This document shows, piece after piece, positions 52,080 to 61,990 of a DNA stretch of 64,000 bases (position 1 is the first letter of the stretch; the number at the start of each line of letters is the position of its first letter). The translations under genes were made by a program, and so were the position numbers. The DNA comes from Litchfieldella qijiaojingensis. Lineage in GTDB: Bacteria > Pseudomonadota > Gammaproteobacteria > Pseudomonadales > Halomonadaceae. The stretch is taken from positions 62,001-126,000 of the forward strand of contig NZ_BMXS01000009.1 in the NCBI RefSeq assembly GCF_014651875.1, in the 5' to 3' direction. The notes under the pieces were generated by a model. It saw nothing but the letters and a program-made list of their open reading frames with translations. It was not told the DNA's origin and did no database searches.

Positions 52080-52511
52080 CTATCTATAAAGACTAAATTT
52101 TCTTGTAAATTCACGCAAAATCTCTGTCTCTCCAAACAAGCATATCCCAAGATATTCCAAGTCACTTTCTCGGGTCTCTCTCGTCAGTGCTTGCTGGGCA
52201 ACAGAGCCCCCTTCCATCATGGTATGAGCAAAATCGGTAAATTTGATACCTCTAGAAACAGCTTCCTCCCTTAGCCTTCTAATTTTATTTGAATTGTCCG
52301 CCTTCAGCACGATGAAGGGATAGTGCGAAATGCCGGGATGGACATTCTCATCATTATCAACATAATCAACAAATTTGGCCTCACCATGGCCTAACAGACT
52401 AGGCAAACCGACACTCAGATGCCCCAAGACATTCAACGTTCGCCCCAGATCCATTTTCTTGTTCAAGATGGCAATGAATCTTTTTTCATTTTCATCTGGC
52501 AGTTCACTCAT
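52080..52511 (-). CDS. DUF2000-family protein
   Basis: A 143-residue cytoplasmic protein of the DUF2000 family, which has a peptidyl-tRNA-hydrolase-II-like fold and no known function. Family features seen: LGRTLNVLGHLSVGL near the start, NVHPGISHYPFIVLKAD in the middle and EYLGICLFGETE near the end. AT-richer than its surroundings, suggesting horizontal acquisition. The upstream GGGTGAG places the start at 52511. It lies upstream of the tautomerase-like gene on the same strand. Confidence 0.85.
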   Translation of the reverse strand: MSELPDENEKRFIAILNKKMDLGRTLNVLGHLSVGLPSLLGHGEAKFVDYVDNDENVHPGISHYPFIVLKADNSNKIRRLREEAVSRGIKFTDFAHTMMEGGSVAQQALTRETRESDLEYLGICLFGETEILREFTRKFSLYR

Positions 52512-52789
52512 AACTCACCCTTACATACGACCAGCATACTATCCATTCATCATTGGCAAGAACGAGGGCCTGGGTAAGCGAAGCACTCCGTTGCCCATCC
52601 GCAATCCCAATGTCCTTGAATTGCTCCAGCTTAGCGGAGTTGCCATCCCGTTTCAGGATCGGCTTATTCTTCTGGATCAACGCAACTCGACGCTAGCCAC
52701 GCCCTCGCCTGGTATGCCGCGTGCCTAGCGGGCCGGCGGCAGGTAAACTGGTCGTCACATTCTCTTAGCGAAAGGATTCACGGCAGATC
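52512..52789. other. Intergenic region at the right boundary of the accessory stretch
   Basis: About 280 bases. A frame open on the plus strand to 52728 (ending LILLDQRNSTLATPSPGMPRA) may be the tail of a decayed gene, but I do not recognise it. The hutC promoter is presumably in the right part. No HutC-like site was found here. Confidence 0.4.
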
Positions 52790-53506
52790 ATGGGCAGTTC
52801 TCCCCCGCTCTACCTGCAGATTCAGCAGCACCTGCTGGAGAAGATCCACGGCGGCGACTGGCCGGCACATCATCAGATTCCGCCGGAGGAGCAGTTGGCG
52901 CGGGATTTCGGCGTCAGCCGCATGACGGCCAACAAGGCGATCCGCGACCTGGTGCAGCAGGGTTATCTGACCCGCCAGCCGGGGCTCGGCACCTTCGTCA
53001 CCGACCGCAAGGCGGAGTCGTCGCTTGTCGACGTGCATAACATCGCCGAGGAGGTGCGCGGGCGCGGGCATGACTATAGCAACGACGTGCTGCGCTGCGA
53101 GGCCATCGAGGCCGATGACGAGGTTGCCCTACGTCTAGGCGTGCGTCTGGGCACACGCGTTTTCCATACATTGATCGTGCACCGCGAGAACGGTATCCCC
53201 ATTCAGCTCGAGAACCGCTTCGTCAATCCGCGCTGGGTTCCCGACTACCTGGAGACCGACTTTTCACTGCACACGCCCAACGAGGTGCTGGTAGCGGCCT
53301 GCCCCATCACCGATGTCGAACACGTGGTCGAAGCGGTGCTGGCCGACGAGCGCACCGCGGCCTGGCTGGAAACCGACACGACCACCCCCTGCCTGTGCAT
53401 GACCCGGCGCACCTGGTCGGACGATCACTTGATCAGCTATGCCCGCCTGATACATCCCGGCGACCGCTACAAGCTACGCTCCTCGCTGCACAAGCATATC
53501 CAGTGA
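52790..53506 (+). CDS. hutC: Histidine-utilisation repressor (GntR/HutC family)
   Basis: A GntR-type repressor of the hut genes, whose inducer is urocanate. The 238-residue protein has an N-terminal winged helix (residues 1-70, FGVSRMTANKAIRDLVQQGYL) and a C-terminal UTRA effector domain (LRLGVRLGTRVFHTL; CLCMTRRTWS). Its likely operators are the two TGTATATACA sites at 57.8 and 58.0 kb. The pipecolate genes directly follow, 143 bases downstream. Confidence 0.92.
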   Translation: MGSSPPLYLQIQQHLLEKIHGGDWPAHHQIPPEEQLARDFGVSRMTANKAIRDLVQQGYLTRQPGLGTFVTDRKAESSLVDVHNIAEEVRGRGHDYSNDVLRCEAIEADDEVALRLGVRLGTRVFHTLIVHRENGIPIQLENRFVNPRWVPDYLETDFSLHTPNEVLVAACPITDVEHVVEAVLADERTAAWLETDTTTPCLCMTRRTWSDDHLISYARLIHPGDRYKLRSSLHKHIQ

Positions 53507-53562
53507 TATCGGCTCATTGGCGACACCCTCACATGCATGAAAAAAAGGAATGATGTCGATAC

Positions 53563-53575
53563 CAAACGTCGTTTG
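53563..53575. promoter_or_regulatory. Palindrome upstream of amaB
   Basis: CAAACGTCGTTTG is a perfect 13-base palindrome 75 bases before the amaB ATG. It may be an operator, but it does not look like the HutC site, so its regulator is unknown. Confidence 0.35.
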
Positions 53576-53649
53576 AGGAACGTCAACTATCCTGGTGATA
53601 CTGCTTTCTTTCTTCCGATCCCGCTCCAACAACAACGAGAGGAGAAAGA

Positions 53650-55143
53650 ATGGTCGACTCCATCATGCTGCGCATGGGTGTAGCGCCTTCCCTCTACCGC
53701 GACGGCAACTACAAAGTCGTCACTCCCATCGATGGCAGCGTGATCGGCAGAGTCACGCTCGAGAATGCCGACGCCGTGGAGGCACGGATAACCAAGGCCC
53801 GCCAAGCCTTCGAGCAGTGGCGTCGGGTGCCGGCACCGCGACGTGGCGAACTGGTGCGTCTGTTTGGCGAACAGCTACGCCAGCACAAGGAGGACCTGGG
53901 CGCTCTCGTCTCCTGGGAAAGCGGCAAGATCCTCCAGGAAGGCTTGGGCGAAGTGCAGGAGATGATCGACATCTGCGATCTGGCCGTCGGCCAGTCGCGC
54001 CAACTCTATGGCCTGACCATCGCCTCGGAACGCCCTGGCCACCACATGCGCGAATCCAGGCATCCGTTGGGGCCGATCGGGCTGATCACCGCCTTCAACT
54101 TCCCAGTCGCACCCTGGGCCTGGAACGCCGCGCTGGCACTGGTCTGCGGCAACAGCCTGCTGTGGAAGCCTTCCGAGAAGACTCCCCTCACCGCGCTGGC
54201 CTGCCAGGCACTGCTGGACCATGCCAGCGAGGCCTTCGGCGACGAAGCTCCGGCCGACCTGAGTCAGGTGATCATCGGCGCGCGGGAAGCGGGTGAACGC
54301 CTGGTCGACGACCCACGCATCCCGCTGATCAGCGCCACCGGCAGCACCCGTATGGGGCGTGAGGTCGCCCCTCGCGTAGCAGCACGTTTCGGACGCAGCA
54401 TTCTCGAACTGGGCGGTAACAATGGCATGATCCTGACTCCCAGCGCCGACCTGGACATGGCCGTTCGCGCCATTCTGTTCTCGGCGGTGGGTACGGCCGG
54501 CCAGCGCTGCACTACCCTGCGTCGCTTGATCGTGCACGAATCCATCAAGGACGAGGTATTGTCGCGCCTTGAAAAAGCTTATCAGGGCATCCGTATTGGC
54601 AACCCGCTGGAAGGCTCGCTGGTAGGTCCGTTGATCGACCGAGCTGCCTTTGATGCCATGCAAGGCGCGCTCGAGCAAGCCCGCCAACAAGGGGCCAAGG
54701 TTCGCGGTGGCGAACGCCAACTCGCCGATCGCTATCCGGATGCCCACTATGTCTCGCCGGCCATCGTCGAGGTCGATGCGCAGAACGACCTGGTCAGGAG
54801 CGAGACCTTCGCGCCGATCCTCTATGTACTACCCTATCGCGATCTCGACGAGGCCATCTCCATTCACAATGACGTCCCGCAGGGGCTCTCGTCGTGCATC
54901 TTCACCACCGACGTGCGCGAGGCGGAAACCTTCGTGTCCAGCGTCGGCAGCGACTGCGGCATCGCCAACGTCAACATCGGACCCAGCGGTGCCGAGATTG
55001 GCGGCGCTTTCGGTGGCGAAAAGGACACCGGGGGTGGTCGCGAGTCCGGCTCCGATGTCTGGAAAAGCTACATGCGCCGCCAGACCAACACCGTCAACTA
55101 CTCGAGCGAATTGCCACTGGCTCAGGGCATCAAGTTCGACTGA
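53650..55143 (+). CDS. amaB: L-piperidine-6-carboxylate / aminoadipate-semialdehyde dehydrogenase
   Basis: A 497-residue ALDH7-type aldehyde dehydrogenase closely resembling AmaB of the Pseudomonas lysine/pipecolate route. It would oxidise the P6C/alpha-aminoadipate semialdehyde pair to aminoadipate. Motifs: the catalytic Cys in TAGQRCTTLRR (near 290), the Glu in LELGGNN (near 255), and FNFPVAPWAWNAALALVCG. GAGAGGAG precedes the ATG. It is followed by a pipecolate-oxidase-like gene, the amaB-amaA pairing that supports the assignment. Confidence 0.88.
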   Translation: MVDSIMLRMGVAPSLYRDGNYKVVTPIDGSVIGRVTLENADAVEARITKARQAFEQWRRVPAPRRGELVRLFGEQLRQHKEDLGALVSWESGKILQEGLGEVQEMIDICDLAVGQSRQLYGLTIASERPGHHMRESRHPLGPIGLITAFNFPVAPWAWNAALALVCGNSLLWKPSEKTPLTALACQALLDHASEAFGDEAPADLSQVIIGAREAGERLVDDPRIPLISATGSTRMGREVAPRVAARFGRSILELGGNNGMILTPSADLDMAVRAILFSAVGTAGQRCTTLRRLIVHESIKDEVLSRLEKAYQGIRIGNPLEGSLVGPLIDRAAFDAMQGALEQARQQGAKVRGGERQLADRYPDAHYVSPAIVEVDAQNDLVRSETFAPILYVLPYRDLDEAISIHNDVPQGLSSCIFTTDVREAETFVSSVGSDCGIANVNIGPSGAEIGGAFGGEKDTGGGRESGSDVWKSYMRRQTNTVNYSSELPLAQGIKFD

Positions 55144-55178
55144 ACGGCGCCCAAGGCCAAGGTGCGGGAGACGGTGTG

Positions 55179-56458
55179 ATGGAGTCACGTTGCTTATGGG
55201 AATGCACTTCCGCTGAAGCCCACGCCACCTATCCAGCGTTGGAAACGGCGCTGGATAGCGAGGTGTGTGTCATCGGCGCCGGCATCACCGGGCTTTCCAC
55301 AGCCCTTCACCTCGCCGAACGGAGCGTTGGCGTGACGGTTCTGGAAGCCGGCGAGATTCCCAGCGGCGGCTCCGGGCGTAACGTCGGCCTGGTCAATGCC
55401 GGGATGTGGATTCCGCCCGACGACATTCGGGAAGCCTTGGGGCCGGAAGTAGGCGAACGCGCCAATGCCATGCTCGGCAACGCGCCGAACGAGGTCTTCG
55501 CCCTGATCGAGCGGCATGCCATCGCTTGCGATGCCACGCGCACGGGCACCCTGCATCTGGCCCCCAATCATCGGGGTAGCGCAGAATTGGCCCGGCGCCA
55601 CGAGCAATTCCAGCGTCGTGGTGCCCCCGTCGAATTGCTCGAGGGCGATGCCTGCCAGGCTCTGATCGGCACTCGGCGCATCCACGGTGCATTGTTCGAC
55701 AAGCGTGCCGGGACCCTGAACCCCACCGCCTATACCCGAGGCCTGGCCCGGATCGCGGCCCAGGCGGGCGCCAGACTACATACCCATAGCCCAGTGCTGC
55801 GCGTGGAGCGAGTCGGCGATGCCTGGCGCGTCGTCACCCCAAGTGGCAACATCAAGGCACCGCACGTGGTGATCGCCACCAATGCCTACACCCGGGATGC
55901 CTGGAACCAGGTGCGGCGCCACTTCTTCGGCGGTTATTTCTACCAGGTGGCATCCGGTCCTCTGGCGGGTGACGCCGCAGACCGTATTCTCCCCGAGCGA
56001 CAAGGTGCCTGGGATACCCGTAGCGTACTCAGCAGCATCCGTCGCGATGCCCAGGGGCGGCTGATTCTTGGCAGCCTGGGGCGGGGAGAAACCAAACCCG
56101 CCACCTTCTCAAGTGCTGGGCAAACCGCATCCAGCGCCACTACTTCCCCGAACTGGGCAAGCTCGACTGGGAACGAACCTGGACCGGTAGGATAGGCTTC
56201 ACGCCAGATCATACCCCGCGGCTCTTCGAGCCAGCACCGGGGATGCTGGCCGTATCGGGCTACAATGGGCGCGGCATCACTACCGGCACCGTGATCGGCA
56301 AGGGGTTCGCCCATTATCTCGTCAGCGGTGACGACAGCCTGCTGCCCCTTCCCCTCCAAAGGGCTCGCCCGGTACGCGCCAGGTCGCTGTGGAGTGCCGC
56401 CTACGAGAGCGGGTTCATGCTCTATCACGCCGGCCAGTGCCTCAGAGTGCTGACATAG
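55179..56458 (+). pseudogene. amaA: L-pipecolate oxidase (AmaA-like), disrupted by a frameshift
   Basis: An FAD-dependent DAO-family oxidase that would turn L-pipecolate into piperidine-6-carboxylate for AmaB. The N-terminal part (55179 to about 56108) has VIGAGITGLSTALHL and SGGSGRNVGLVN. The C-terminal part is in the next frame, from about 56111 (KCWANRIQRHYFPELGKL, then GYNGRGITTGTVIGKGFA) to the stop at 56458. One base appears to be missing at about 56106-56110 (TTCTCAAG), and the first frame otherwise ends at 56195. It could be a pseudogene or a sequencing error; the rest of the protein is well kept. The 3' end overlaps yjiH by 17 bp. Confidence 0.8.
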
Positions 56459-57770
56459 CGACCAGATACCCCGCCGGCACCGCCAGTATCAGGCTCAGCG
56501 CCAGGCGGATGAACCAGATCACCACGATCCGCCCCACCGAGAGCGGGATACTGGTGGAAAGGATGCAGGGAATCGAGGCGGAGAAGAACAGCACCGAGGA
56601 TACCGACACCACGCCGGCGGCAAAGCGTGCCACGAAGCCGGCATCACCCATTAGCAGCGCCGGCAGGAACATCTCGGCCAGGCCGGCGGCCGAAGCCTGC
56701 GCCAGCACGGCGGCCTCCTCGAGCCCCCAGATCGCCACGAACGGGTAGAACAGCCAACCCAACCACTCGAACAGCGGTGTGTACTTGGCGGCAAGCAACC
56801 CCAGCAGCCCCACCGACATGATCGATGGCAGGATGCTGATCGCCATCACCAGCCCCTCGCGCACGTTGATTGCCACGCTCTTCGGCAGGCTCGGTGCCTT
56901 GGCGGCGACGTCCAGCCCAGTGTTCCAGGCGGTGGAAAGCCGCTTGCCGGAAGAGGCCTCGGGCTCACCGTCGGTCTTTTCGTCATTCATCCTGGACAGC
57001 GGCGGCACGCGCACGGTGATCGCCGTGACCAGGAAGGTGATGGCCAGCGTCAGCCAGAAATAGGCGTTCCAGACACTCATCAAGTCCAGTGTCTTGGCGA
57101 CGATGATCATGAAGGTCGCCGAAACCGTGGAGAAGCCAGTGGCAATGATCGCCGCCTCGCGGGCCGAGTACTGTCCGGCCTGGTAGACACGGTTGGTGAT
57201 CAGCAAACCAATCGAATAGCTGCCGACGAAGGAAGCCACGGCGTCGATCGCCGAACGTCCTGGGGTACGCCATACCGGGCGCATCACCGGCTGCAGCAGC
57301 ACACCGACCAGCTCGAGCAAGCCATAACTGATCAACAGTGCCAGGAATACGGCGCCGATAGGTACGATCAGCCCCACCGGAATCACCAGCTTGTCGAACA
57401 GAAAGGGCAGCATGTCCGGTTCGTGCAGGAAGTTCGGCCCCCAGCCCGTCAACGCCATCAGCGCCGCTGCCACTCCGGCCAATTTGAGCACGGTGAAGAT
57501 GCGTTCGGTGAGACTGCGCCGCCAGTAGCCCTTGACCAGCGGATAGAGCGCACCTGCGACGATCAGCGCCAGAGCGTAGAAGCCACTGAGATCCCCCAGC
57601 AGGGTGCGTGCACCGGTGACCATATGATCGAGCGGAATCGTGGTGCGACCGGCGATCGTCAATGGCACGAAGAAGATCAGAATGCCCAGTGCACTGGGTA
57701 CGAACAGCTTGAGAACGGTGGTCGGTGACGGACGTCGCGCGATACCCGAGATCTGTTCTTGGCTCGCCAT
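56442..57770 (-). CDS. YjiH-family membrane protein
   Basis: An inner-membrane protein of the YjiH/nucleoside-recognition (Gate) family. It has about ten transmembrane segments, starting with FVPSALGILIFFVPL, and a Gate-like GRSAIDAVASFVGSYSIGLLITNRVYQAG segment in the middle. The ATG at 57770 follows GGGAGG, so the longer in-frame start is rejected. It is divergent from hutI and has a HutC-type operator just upstream, which suggests a part in histidine use, perhaps uptake of histidine or a metabolite. The substrate is not known. Confidence 0.85.
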   Translation of the reverse strand: MASQEQISGIARRPSPTTVLKLFVPSALGILIFFVPLTIAGRTTIPLDHMVTGARTLLGDLSGFYALALIVAGALYPLVKGYWRRSLTERIFTVLKLAGVAAALMALTGWGPNFLHEPDMLPFLFDKLVIPVGLIVPIGAVFLALLISYGLLELVGVLLQPVMRPVWRTPGRSAIDAVASFVGSYSIGLLITNRVYQAGQYSAREAAIIATGFSTVSATFMIIVAKTLDLMSVWNAYFWLTLAITFLVTAITVRVPPLSRMNDEKTDGEPEASSGKRLSTAWNTGLDVAAKAPSLPKSVAINVREGLVMAISILPSIMSVGLLGLLAAKYTPLFEWLGWLFYPFVAIWGLEEAAVLAQASAAGLAEMFLPALLMGDAGFVARFAAGVVSVSSVLFFSASIPCILSTSIPLSVGRIVVIWFIRLALSLILAVPAGYLVAMSAL

Positions 57771-57812
57771 GGGAAAGTTCCTCCCTTGTGGTTGTCGTGT
57801 GGGGCCTGGATA

Positions 57813-57822
57813 TGTATATACA
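57813..57822. promoter_or_regulatory. HutC operator candidate, yjiH side
   Basis: TGTATATACA matches the TGTA-N2-TACA form of HutC sites in Pseudomonas and lies 43 bases upstream of the yjiH ATG. A second half-like AATACAAG follows. Confidence 0.7.
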
Positions 57823-58045
57823 ATACAAGCCTCAGCGGCGCCAGCCAAGGACGGACCCTCACGCCTAGACTTTGGTCTAACGAGCATGCGATGAAGCCCA
57901 CGGCACCCCTTGAAAAACAGGCTAATCATTTCTTTTATTTCAGCATGTTGTGAGGATATCGAACCACCACTGATCGGTTTTTACCAAAAGGCGAAAGCAT
58001 GCGGAGAAAGGGTGGGGGTTGACGTCACGATAGGCTTGCTCTAAA

Positions 58046-58055
58046 TGTATATACA
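58046..58055. promoter_or_regulatory. HutC operator candidate, hutI side
   Basis: The same TGTATATACA sequence lies 24 bases before the hutI ATG, well placed to block a promoter or early transcript of hutIGUH. Confidence 0.7.
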
Positions 58056-58078
58056 AATACATTCAGGTGGGAGGCCAC

Positions 58079-59308
58079 ATGTCAGGCAATCAGTCGACCA
58101 AGCGACTATGGCGCGACGTCCGCGTCTTCGATGGGCACGACACCCTGCCCGAGCCCATGGCGGTGATCGTCGAAGGCGAGCGGATCGCCCGGCTCGTGCC
58201 GATGCGCAAGTTCGACGCCTCCCGTGCCACAGACTGCGAGGAGATGGCTCGTGGCGGGGTGATGACCCCAGGCCTGGTGGACTGCCATACCCACCTGGTA
58301 TTCGGCGGCTCGCGCGCCGACGAGTTCGAAAGTCGCCTCGAAGGAGTGAGCTACGAGGAGATCGCCCGCCAAGGAGGCGGCATCCTCAGCACCGTACGCG
58401 CCACCCGCGAGGCCAGCGAAGAGGCTTTGTTCGACGCCGCTCTCTCGCGCTTGCAAGCCTTGATGAACGACGGCGTGACCACGGTGGAAATCAAATCGGG
58501 TTATGGCCTCACCGTCGAAGACGAACTCAAGATGCTGCGCGTGGCGCGGCGACTGGGCGACGCACTGCCGGTGCGGGTGGTCACCACCCTGCTCGGCGCC
58601 CATGCTCTGCCCCCCGAATTCAAGAACGACAGCGACGGCTACATCGACCTGGTGTGCCACGAGATGATTCCGGCGGCGGCCGCACAGGGCCTGGCCGATG
58701 CGGTGGATGTCTTCTGCGAAAAGATCGCCTTCTCGGTGGCCCAATGCGAGCGGGTCTTCGAGGCCGCCGAAGCCCATGGCCTGCCCATCAAGGCCCATGT
58801 CGAGCAGCTTTCCAATCTCGGCGGCACCGCCATGGCGGCACGGCACGGGGCGCTCTCCGCCGATCACATCGAGTACCTGGACGAGGCTGGTGTGGCCGCC
58901 CTTCACGAAGCGGGCAGCGTAGCAGTGTTGCTGCCCGGGGCTTTCCATACCCTGGGCGAGACCAAGCAACCCCCCATCGCCACACTTCGCGAAGCCGGGG
59001 TGCCCATGGCGCTGGCCACCGACGCAAACCCGGGTAGTTCACCACTATTCATGCCCACGCTGATGCTCAATCTGGGCTGCGTGTTGTTCAGACTCACACC
59101 ACGCGAAGCGCTGGCCGGCATGACAGCGCATGGTGCCCGCGCACTCGGACGCCCCGAGTTGGGTCGAATTCAGGAGGGCGCCCCCGCCGACCTCTGCCTC
59201 TGGAACATCGACACAGCAGCGGAACTGGCCTATGCCGTCCAGCCCGGCCGCCTGCGTCAGCGGATCTTCAATGGACGGCTCGAGGGAGGGATCAGCCATG
59301 AACATTGA
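58079..59308 (+). CDS. hutI: Imidazolonepropionase
   Basis: It hydrolyses imidazolone propionate to N-formiminoglutamate, the third step of histidine breakdown. The amidohydrolase-fold protein of about 409 residues has the metal motif [33 protein letters not shown], and the C-terminal [10 protein letters not shown] chose the ATG at 58079, with GGGAGG just upstream, over the GTG at 58067. It overlaps hutG by 11 bases. Confidence 0.96.
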   Translation: MSGNQSTKRLWRDVRVFDGHDTLPEPMAVIVEGERIARLVPMRKFDASRATDCEEMARGGVMTPGLVDCHTHLVFGGSRADEFESRLEGVSYEEIARQGGGILSTVRATREASEEALFDAALSRLQALMNDGVTTVEIKSGYGLTVEDELKMLRVARRLGDALPVRVVTTLLGAHALPPEFKNDSDGYIDLVCHEMIPAAAAQGLADAVDVFCEKIAFSVAQCERVFEAAEAHGLPIKAHVEQLSNLGGTAMAARHGALSADHIEYLDEAGVAALHEAGSVAVLLPGAFHTLGETKQPPIATLREAGVPMALATDANPGSSPLFMPTLMLNLGCVLFRLTPREALAGMTAHGARALGRPELGRIQEGAPADLCLWNIDTAAELAYAVQPGRLRQRIFNGRLEGGISHEH

Positions 59309-60257
59309 GGTCATCGATATGTCGCCTTGGGCCGGTCGCGAGGATCCCGAGCCGGATAGCCTGCGCTGGCACCAGTGCATCCGTCCACTTGCCGATGACA
59401 GCCCCACCGGAGTGGCATTGATCGGCTTTGCATCGGACGCCGGCGTGGCACGCAACCAGGGACGTATCGGCGCCGCCGCGGCGCCTCGGGCCTTGCGCAA
59501 GACATTGGCGAATCTTGCCTGGCACCGCCAGGCCCCTGCCTACGATGCCGGAGATGTGCACTGCCACGGCAATGCGCTGGAGAGCGCCCAGGAGCATCTA
59601 GGCAAGCGCCTCGAACGGCTGCTCGATGCCGGCCACCAGCCCATCGTCCTGGGCGGAGGCCATGAAGTGGCCTATGGCAGTTGGCTGGGCCTGGCTCGGC
59701 ACCTGGAGAAACAGCAACGGGAGCCGGACGGCCTTGCACCGAGGATCGGCATCGTCAACTTCGATGCGCATTTCGACCTGCGCGATCCGCGTCGGGGCTC
59801 TTCGTCCGGCACCCCCTTCGCACAGATCGCCCAGCAGTGCGATGAACGTGGCTGGCCATTCCACTACGCCTGCCTGGGAGTGAGTCGTGCGTCCAACACC
59901 CGCGCGCTATTCGAGCGGGCCGCCGAGCTGGACGTGCTGGTACGCGAGGACCACGAGATAAACAGAACGACGCTTGACGCCATCGTGCTGGATCTGGAGC
60001 GCTTCATCGTCCACTGCGATCACCTCTACCTGACCATCGACCTGGACGTACTGCCGGCCTGCGAGGCCCCCGGCGTCAGCGCTCCGGCAGCCCACGGTGT
60101 CTCCCTGACCCTGATCGAGCCATTGATCAAGGTGATTCGCGACAGCGGCAAGCTGCGCGTGGCCGACATCGCCGAACTCAACCCGAATTTCGATATCGAC
60201 GGCCGTACCGCCAAGGCAGCGGCTCGATTGATCCACCACCTGACCCTGAATGCCTGA
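59298..60257 (+). CDS. hutG: N-formimidoylglutamase
   Basis: An arginase/agmatinase-fold Mn enzyme that splits formiminoglutamate into glutamate and formamide. It has 319 residues; the metal ligands are in [18 protein letters not shown] and the TIDLDVLP segment. The ATG at 59298 follows GGGAGGG and overlaps hutI. No hutF (formiminoglutamate deiminase) is seen, so the direct formamide-releasing route is inferred. Confidence 0.95.
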   Translation: MNIEVIDMSPWAGREDPEPDSLRWHQCIRPLADDSPTGVALIGFASDAGVARNQGRIGAAAAPRALRKTLANLAWHRQAPAYDAGDVHCHGNALESAQEHLGKRLERLLDAGHQPIVLGGGHEVAYGSWLGLARHLEKQQREPDGLAPRIGIVNFDAHFDLRDPRRGSSSGTPFAQIAQQCDERGWPFHYACLGVSRASNTRALFERAAELDVLVREDHEINRTTLDAIVLDLERFIVHCDHLYLTIDLDVLPACEAPGVSAPAAHGVSLTLIEPLIKVIRDSGKLRVADIAELNPNFDIDGRTAKAAARLIHHLTLNA

Positions 60258-60286
60258 AAGGCGAAAGACTCGAGAGGAACGACACG

Positions 60287-61990
60287 ATGACCAGCCACCA
60301 AACGCTCTCTAGCGACCCGCGTCACGACCCGAGCCGCAAGATTGCTGCCCCCACCGGAAGCGAGCTTTCCTGCAAGAGCTGGCTGACGGAAGCACCGCTG
60401 CGCATGCTGATGAACAACCTGCACCCGGACGTGGCAGAGCGCCCCGAGGACCTGGTGGTGTATGGCGGCATCGGTCGCGCCGCCCGCGACTGGCAGTGCT
60501 TCGACAAGATCGTCGAGACTCTTCGTCGTTTGGAAGACAACCAGTCGCTGCTGATCCAGTCCGGCAAGCCGGTGGGCGTGTTCGAGACCCACAAGGACGC
60601 CCCGCGCGTGCTGATCGCCAACTCCAACCTGGTACCGGCCTGGGCCAACTGGGAGCACTTCAACGAGCTGGATAGGAAAGGTCTGATGATGTATGGCCAG
60701 ATGACCGCTGGCTCATGGATATACATCGGTTCCCAAGGCATCGTCCAGGGCACCTACGAGACCTTTGTCGAGGCCGGGCGCCAGCACTACGACGGCAAGC
60801 TCACCGGCCGCTGGATCCTCACCGCCGGTCTCGGAGGCATGGGTGGCGCCCAGCCACTGGCGGCAAGCCTGGCCGGCGCGTGTTCGCTGAACATCGAATG
60901 CCAGCAGTCGCGCATCGACTTCCGCCTGCGCACCCGCTACCTGGATGAACAGGCCACGGACCTGGACGATGCTTTGGCGCGTATCGAGCGTTACACCAGC
61001 GAGGGCAAGGCGGTTTCCATCGGCCTGTGCGCCAATGCCGCCGATGTCCTGCCCGAACTGGTCAAGCGTGGCATCAAGCCGGACATGGTCACCGACCAGA
61101 CAAGCGCCCACGACCCGTTGCACGGCTACCTGCCCTCGGGGTGGACCTGGGACGAGTACGTCGAGCGTGGCAACCGCGAGCCGGAGACGGTAGTCAAGGC
61201 TGCCAAACGCTCCATGGCCGTGCACGTACAGGCCATGCTCGACTTTCAGAAGATGGGCGTACCAACCTTCGACTACGGCAACAACATTCGCCAGATGGCC
61301 AAGGAAGAGGGCGTCGAGAATGCCTTCGACTTCCCCGGCTTCGTGCCGGCCTATATCCGCCCGCTGTTCTGCCAAGGCATCGGCCCATTCCGTTGGGCGG
61401 CGCTGTCCGGTGATCCGGAAGACATCTACAAGACCGACCAGAAGGTCAAGGAGCTGATCCCTGACGATCCGCACCTGCGCCACTGGCTTGACATGGCCCG
61501 CGAACGCATTAGCTTCCAGGGGCTGCCGGCGCGGATCTGCTGGGTAGGCCTCAAGGACCGCGCCCGCCTCGGCCAGGCCTTCAACGAGATGGTCGCCAAT
61601 GGCGAACTCAAGGCACCGGTCGTGATCGGCCGTGATCACCTCGACTCCGGCTCGGTGGCCAGCCCCAACCGCGAGACCGAGGGCATGCTCGACGGCAGCG
61701 ACGCTGTATCCGATTGGCCACTGCTCAACGCCCTGCTCAACACCGCCGGTGGTGCCACCTGGGTGTCACTGCACCATGGCGGCGGCGTGGGCATGGGCTA
61801 CTCCCAGCACGCCGGGGTGGTGATCGTCGCCGACGGCACGGATGACGCCCATGCCCGTCTGGGCCGGGTGCTACGCAACGACCCCGGTACGGGGGTGATG
61901 CGTCACGCCGATGCCGGTTACGAGATCGCCAAGCGCTGTGCGCAAGAGAACGGGCTAGACCTGCCAATGCTCAACGAGGAAAACGACTGA
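60287..61990 (+). CDS. hutU: Urocanate hydratase
   Basis: This enzyme, with a tightly bound NAD, converts urocanate to imidazolone propionate. It has 567 residues, with the glycine-rich [14 protein letters not shown] segment, the GYTSEGK-type region, and [15 protein letters not shown] near residue 365. GAGAGGAACG precedes the ATG. Its stop codon overlaps the hutH ATG by one base. Confidence 0.97.
   Translation: MTSHQTLSSDPRHDPSRKIAAPTGSELSCKSWLTEAPLRMLMNNLHPDVAERPEDLVVYGGIGRAARDWQCFDKIVETLRRLEDNQSLLIQSGKPVGVFETHKDAPRVLIANSNLVPAWANWEHFNELDRKGLMMYGQMTAGSWIYIGSQGIVQGTYETFVEAGRQHYDGKLTGRWILTAGLGGMGGAQPLAASLAGACSLNIECQQSRIDFRLRTRYLDEQATDLDDALARIERYTSEGKAVSIGLCANAADVLPELVKRGIKPDMVTDQTSAHDPLHGYLPSGWTWDEYVERGNREPETVVKAAKRSMAVHVQAMLDFQKMGVPTFDYGNNIRQMAKEEGVENAFDFPGFVPAYIRPLFCQGIGPFRWAALSGDPEDIYKTDQKVKELIPDDPHLRHWLDMARERISFQGLPARICWVGLKDRARLGQAFNEMVANGELKAPVVIGRDHLDSGSVASPNRETEGMLDGSDAVSDWPLLNALLNTAGGATWVSLHHGGGVGMGYSQHAGVVIVADGTDDAHARLGRVLRNDPGTGVMRHADAGYEIAKRCAQENGLDLPMLNEEND

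Larger units (their letters stand above)
57771..58078. other. yjiH-hutI divergent control region
   Basis: The shared promoter region of about 308 bases holds two HutC-type sites and, between them, the palindrome TAGAC-TTTG-GTCTA at 57866-57879. It is AT-richer from 57900 to 58060. No gene is seen. Confidence 0.6.
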
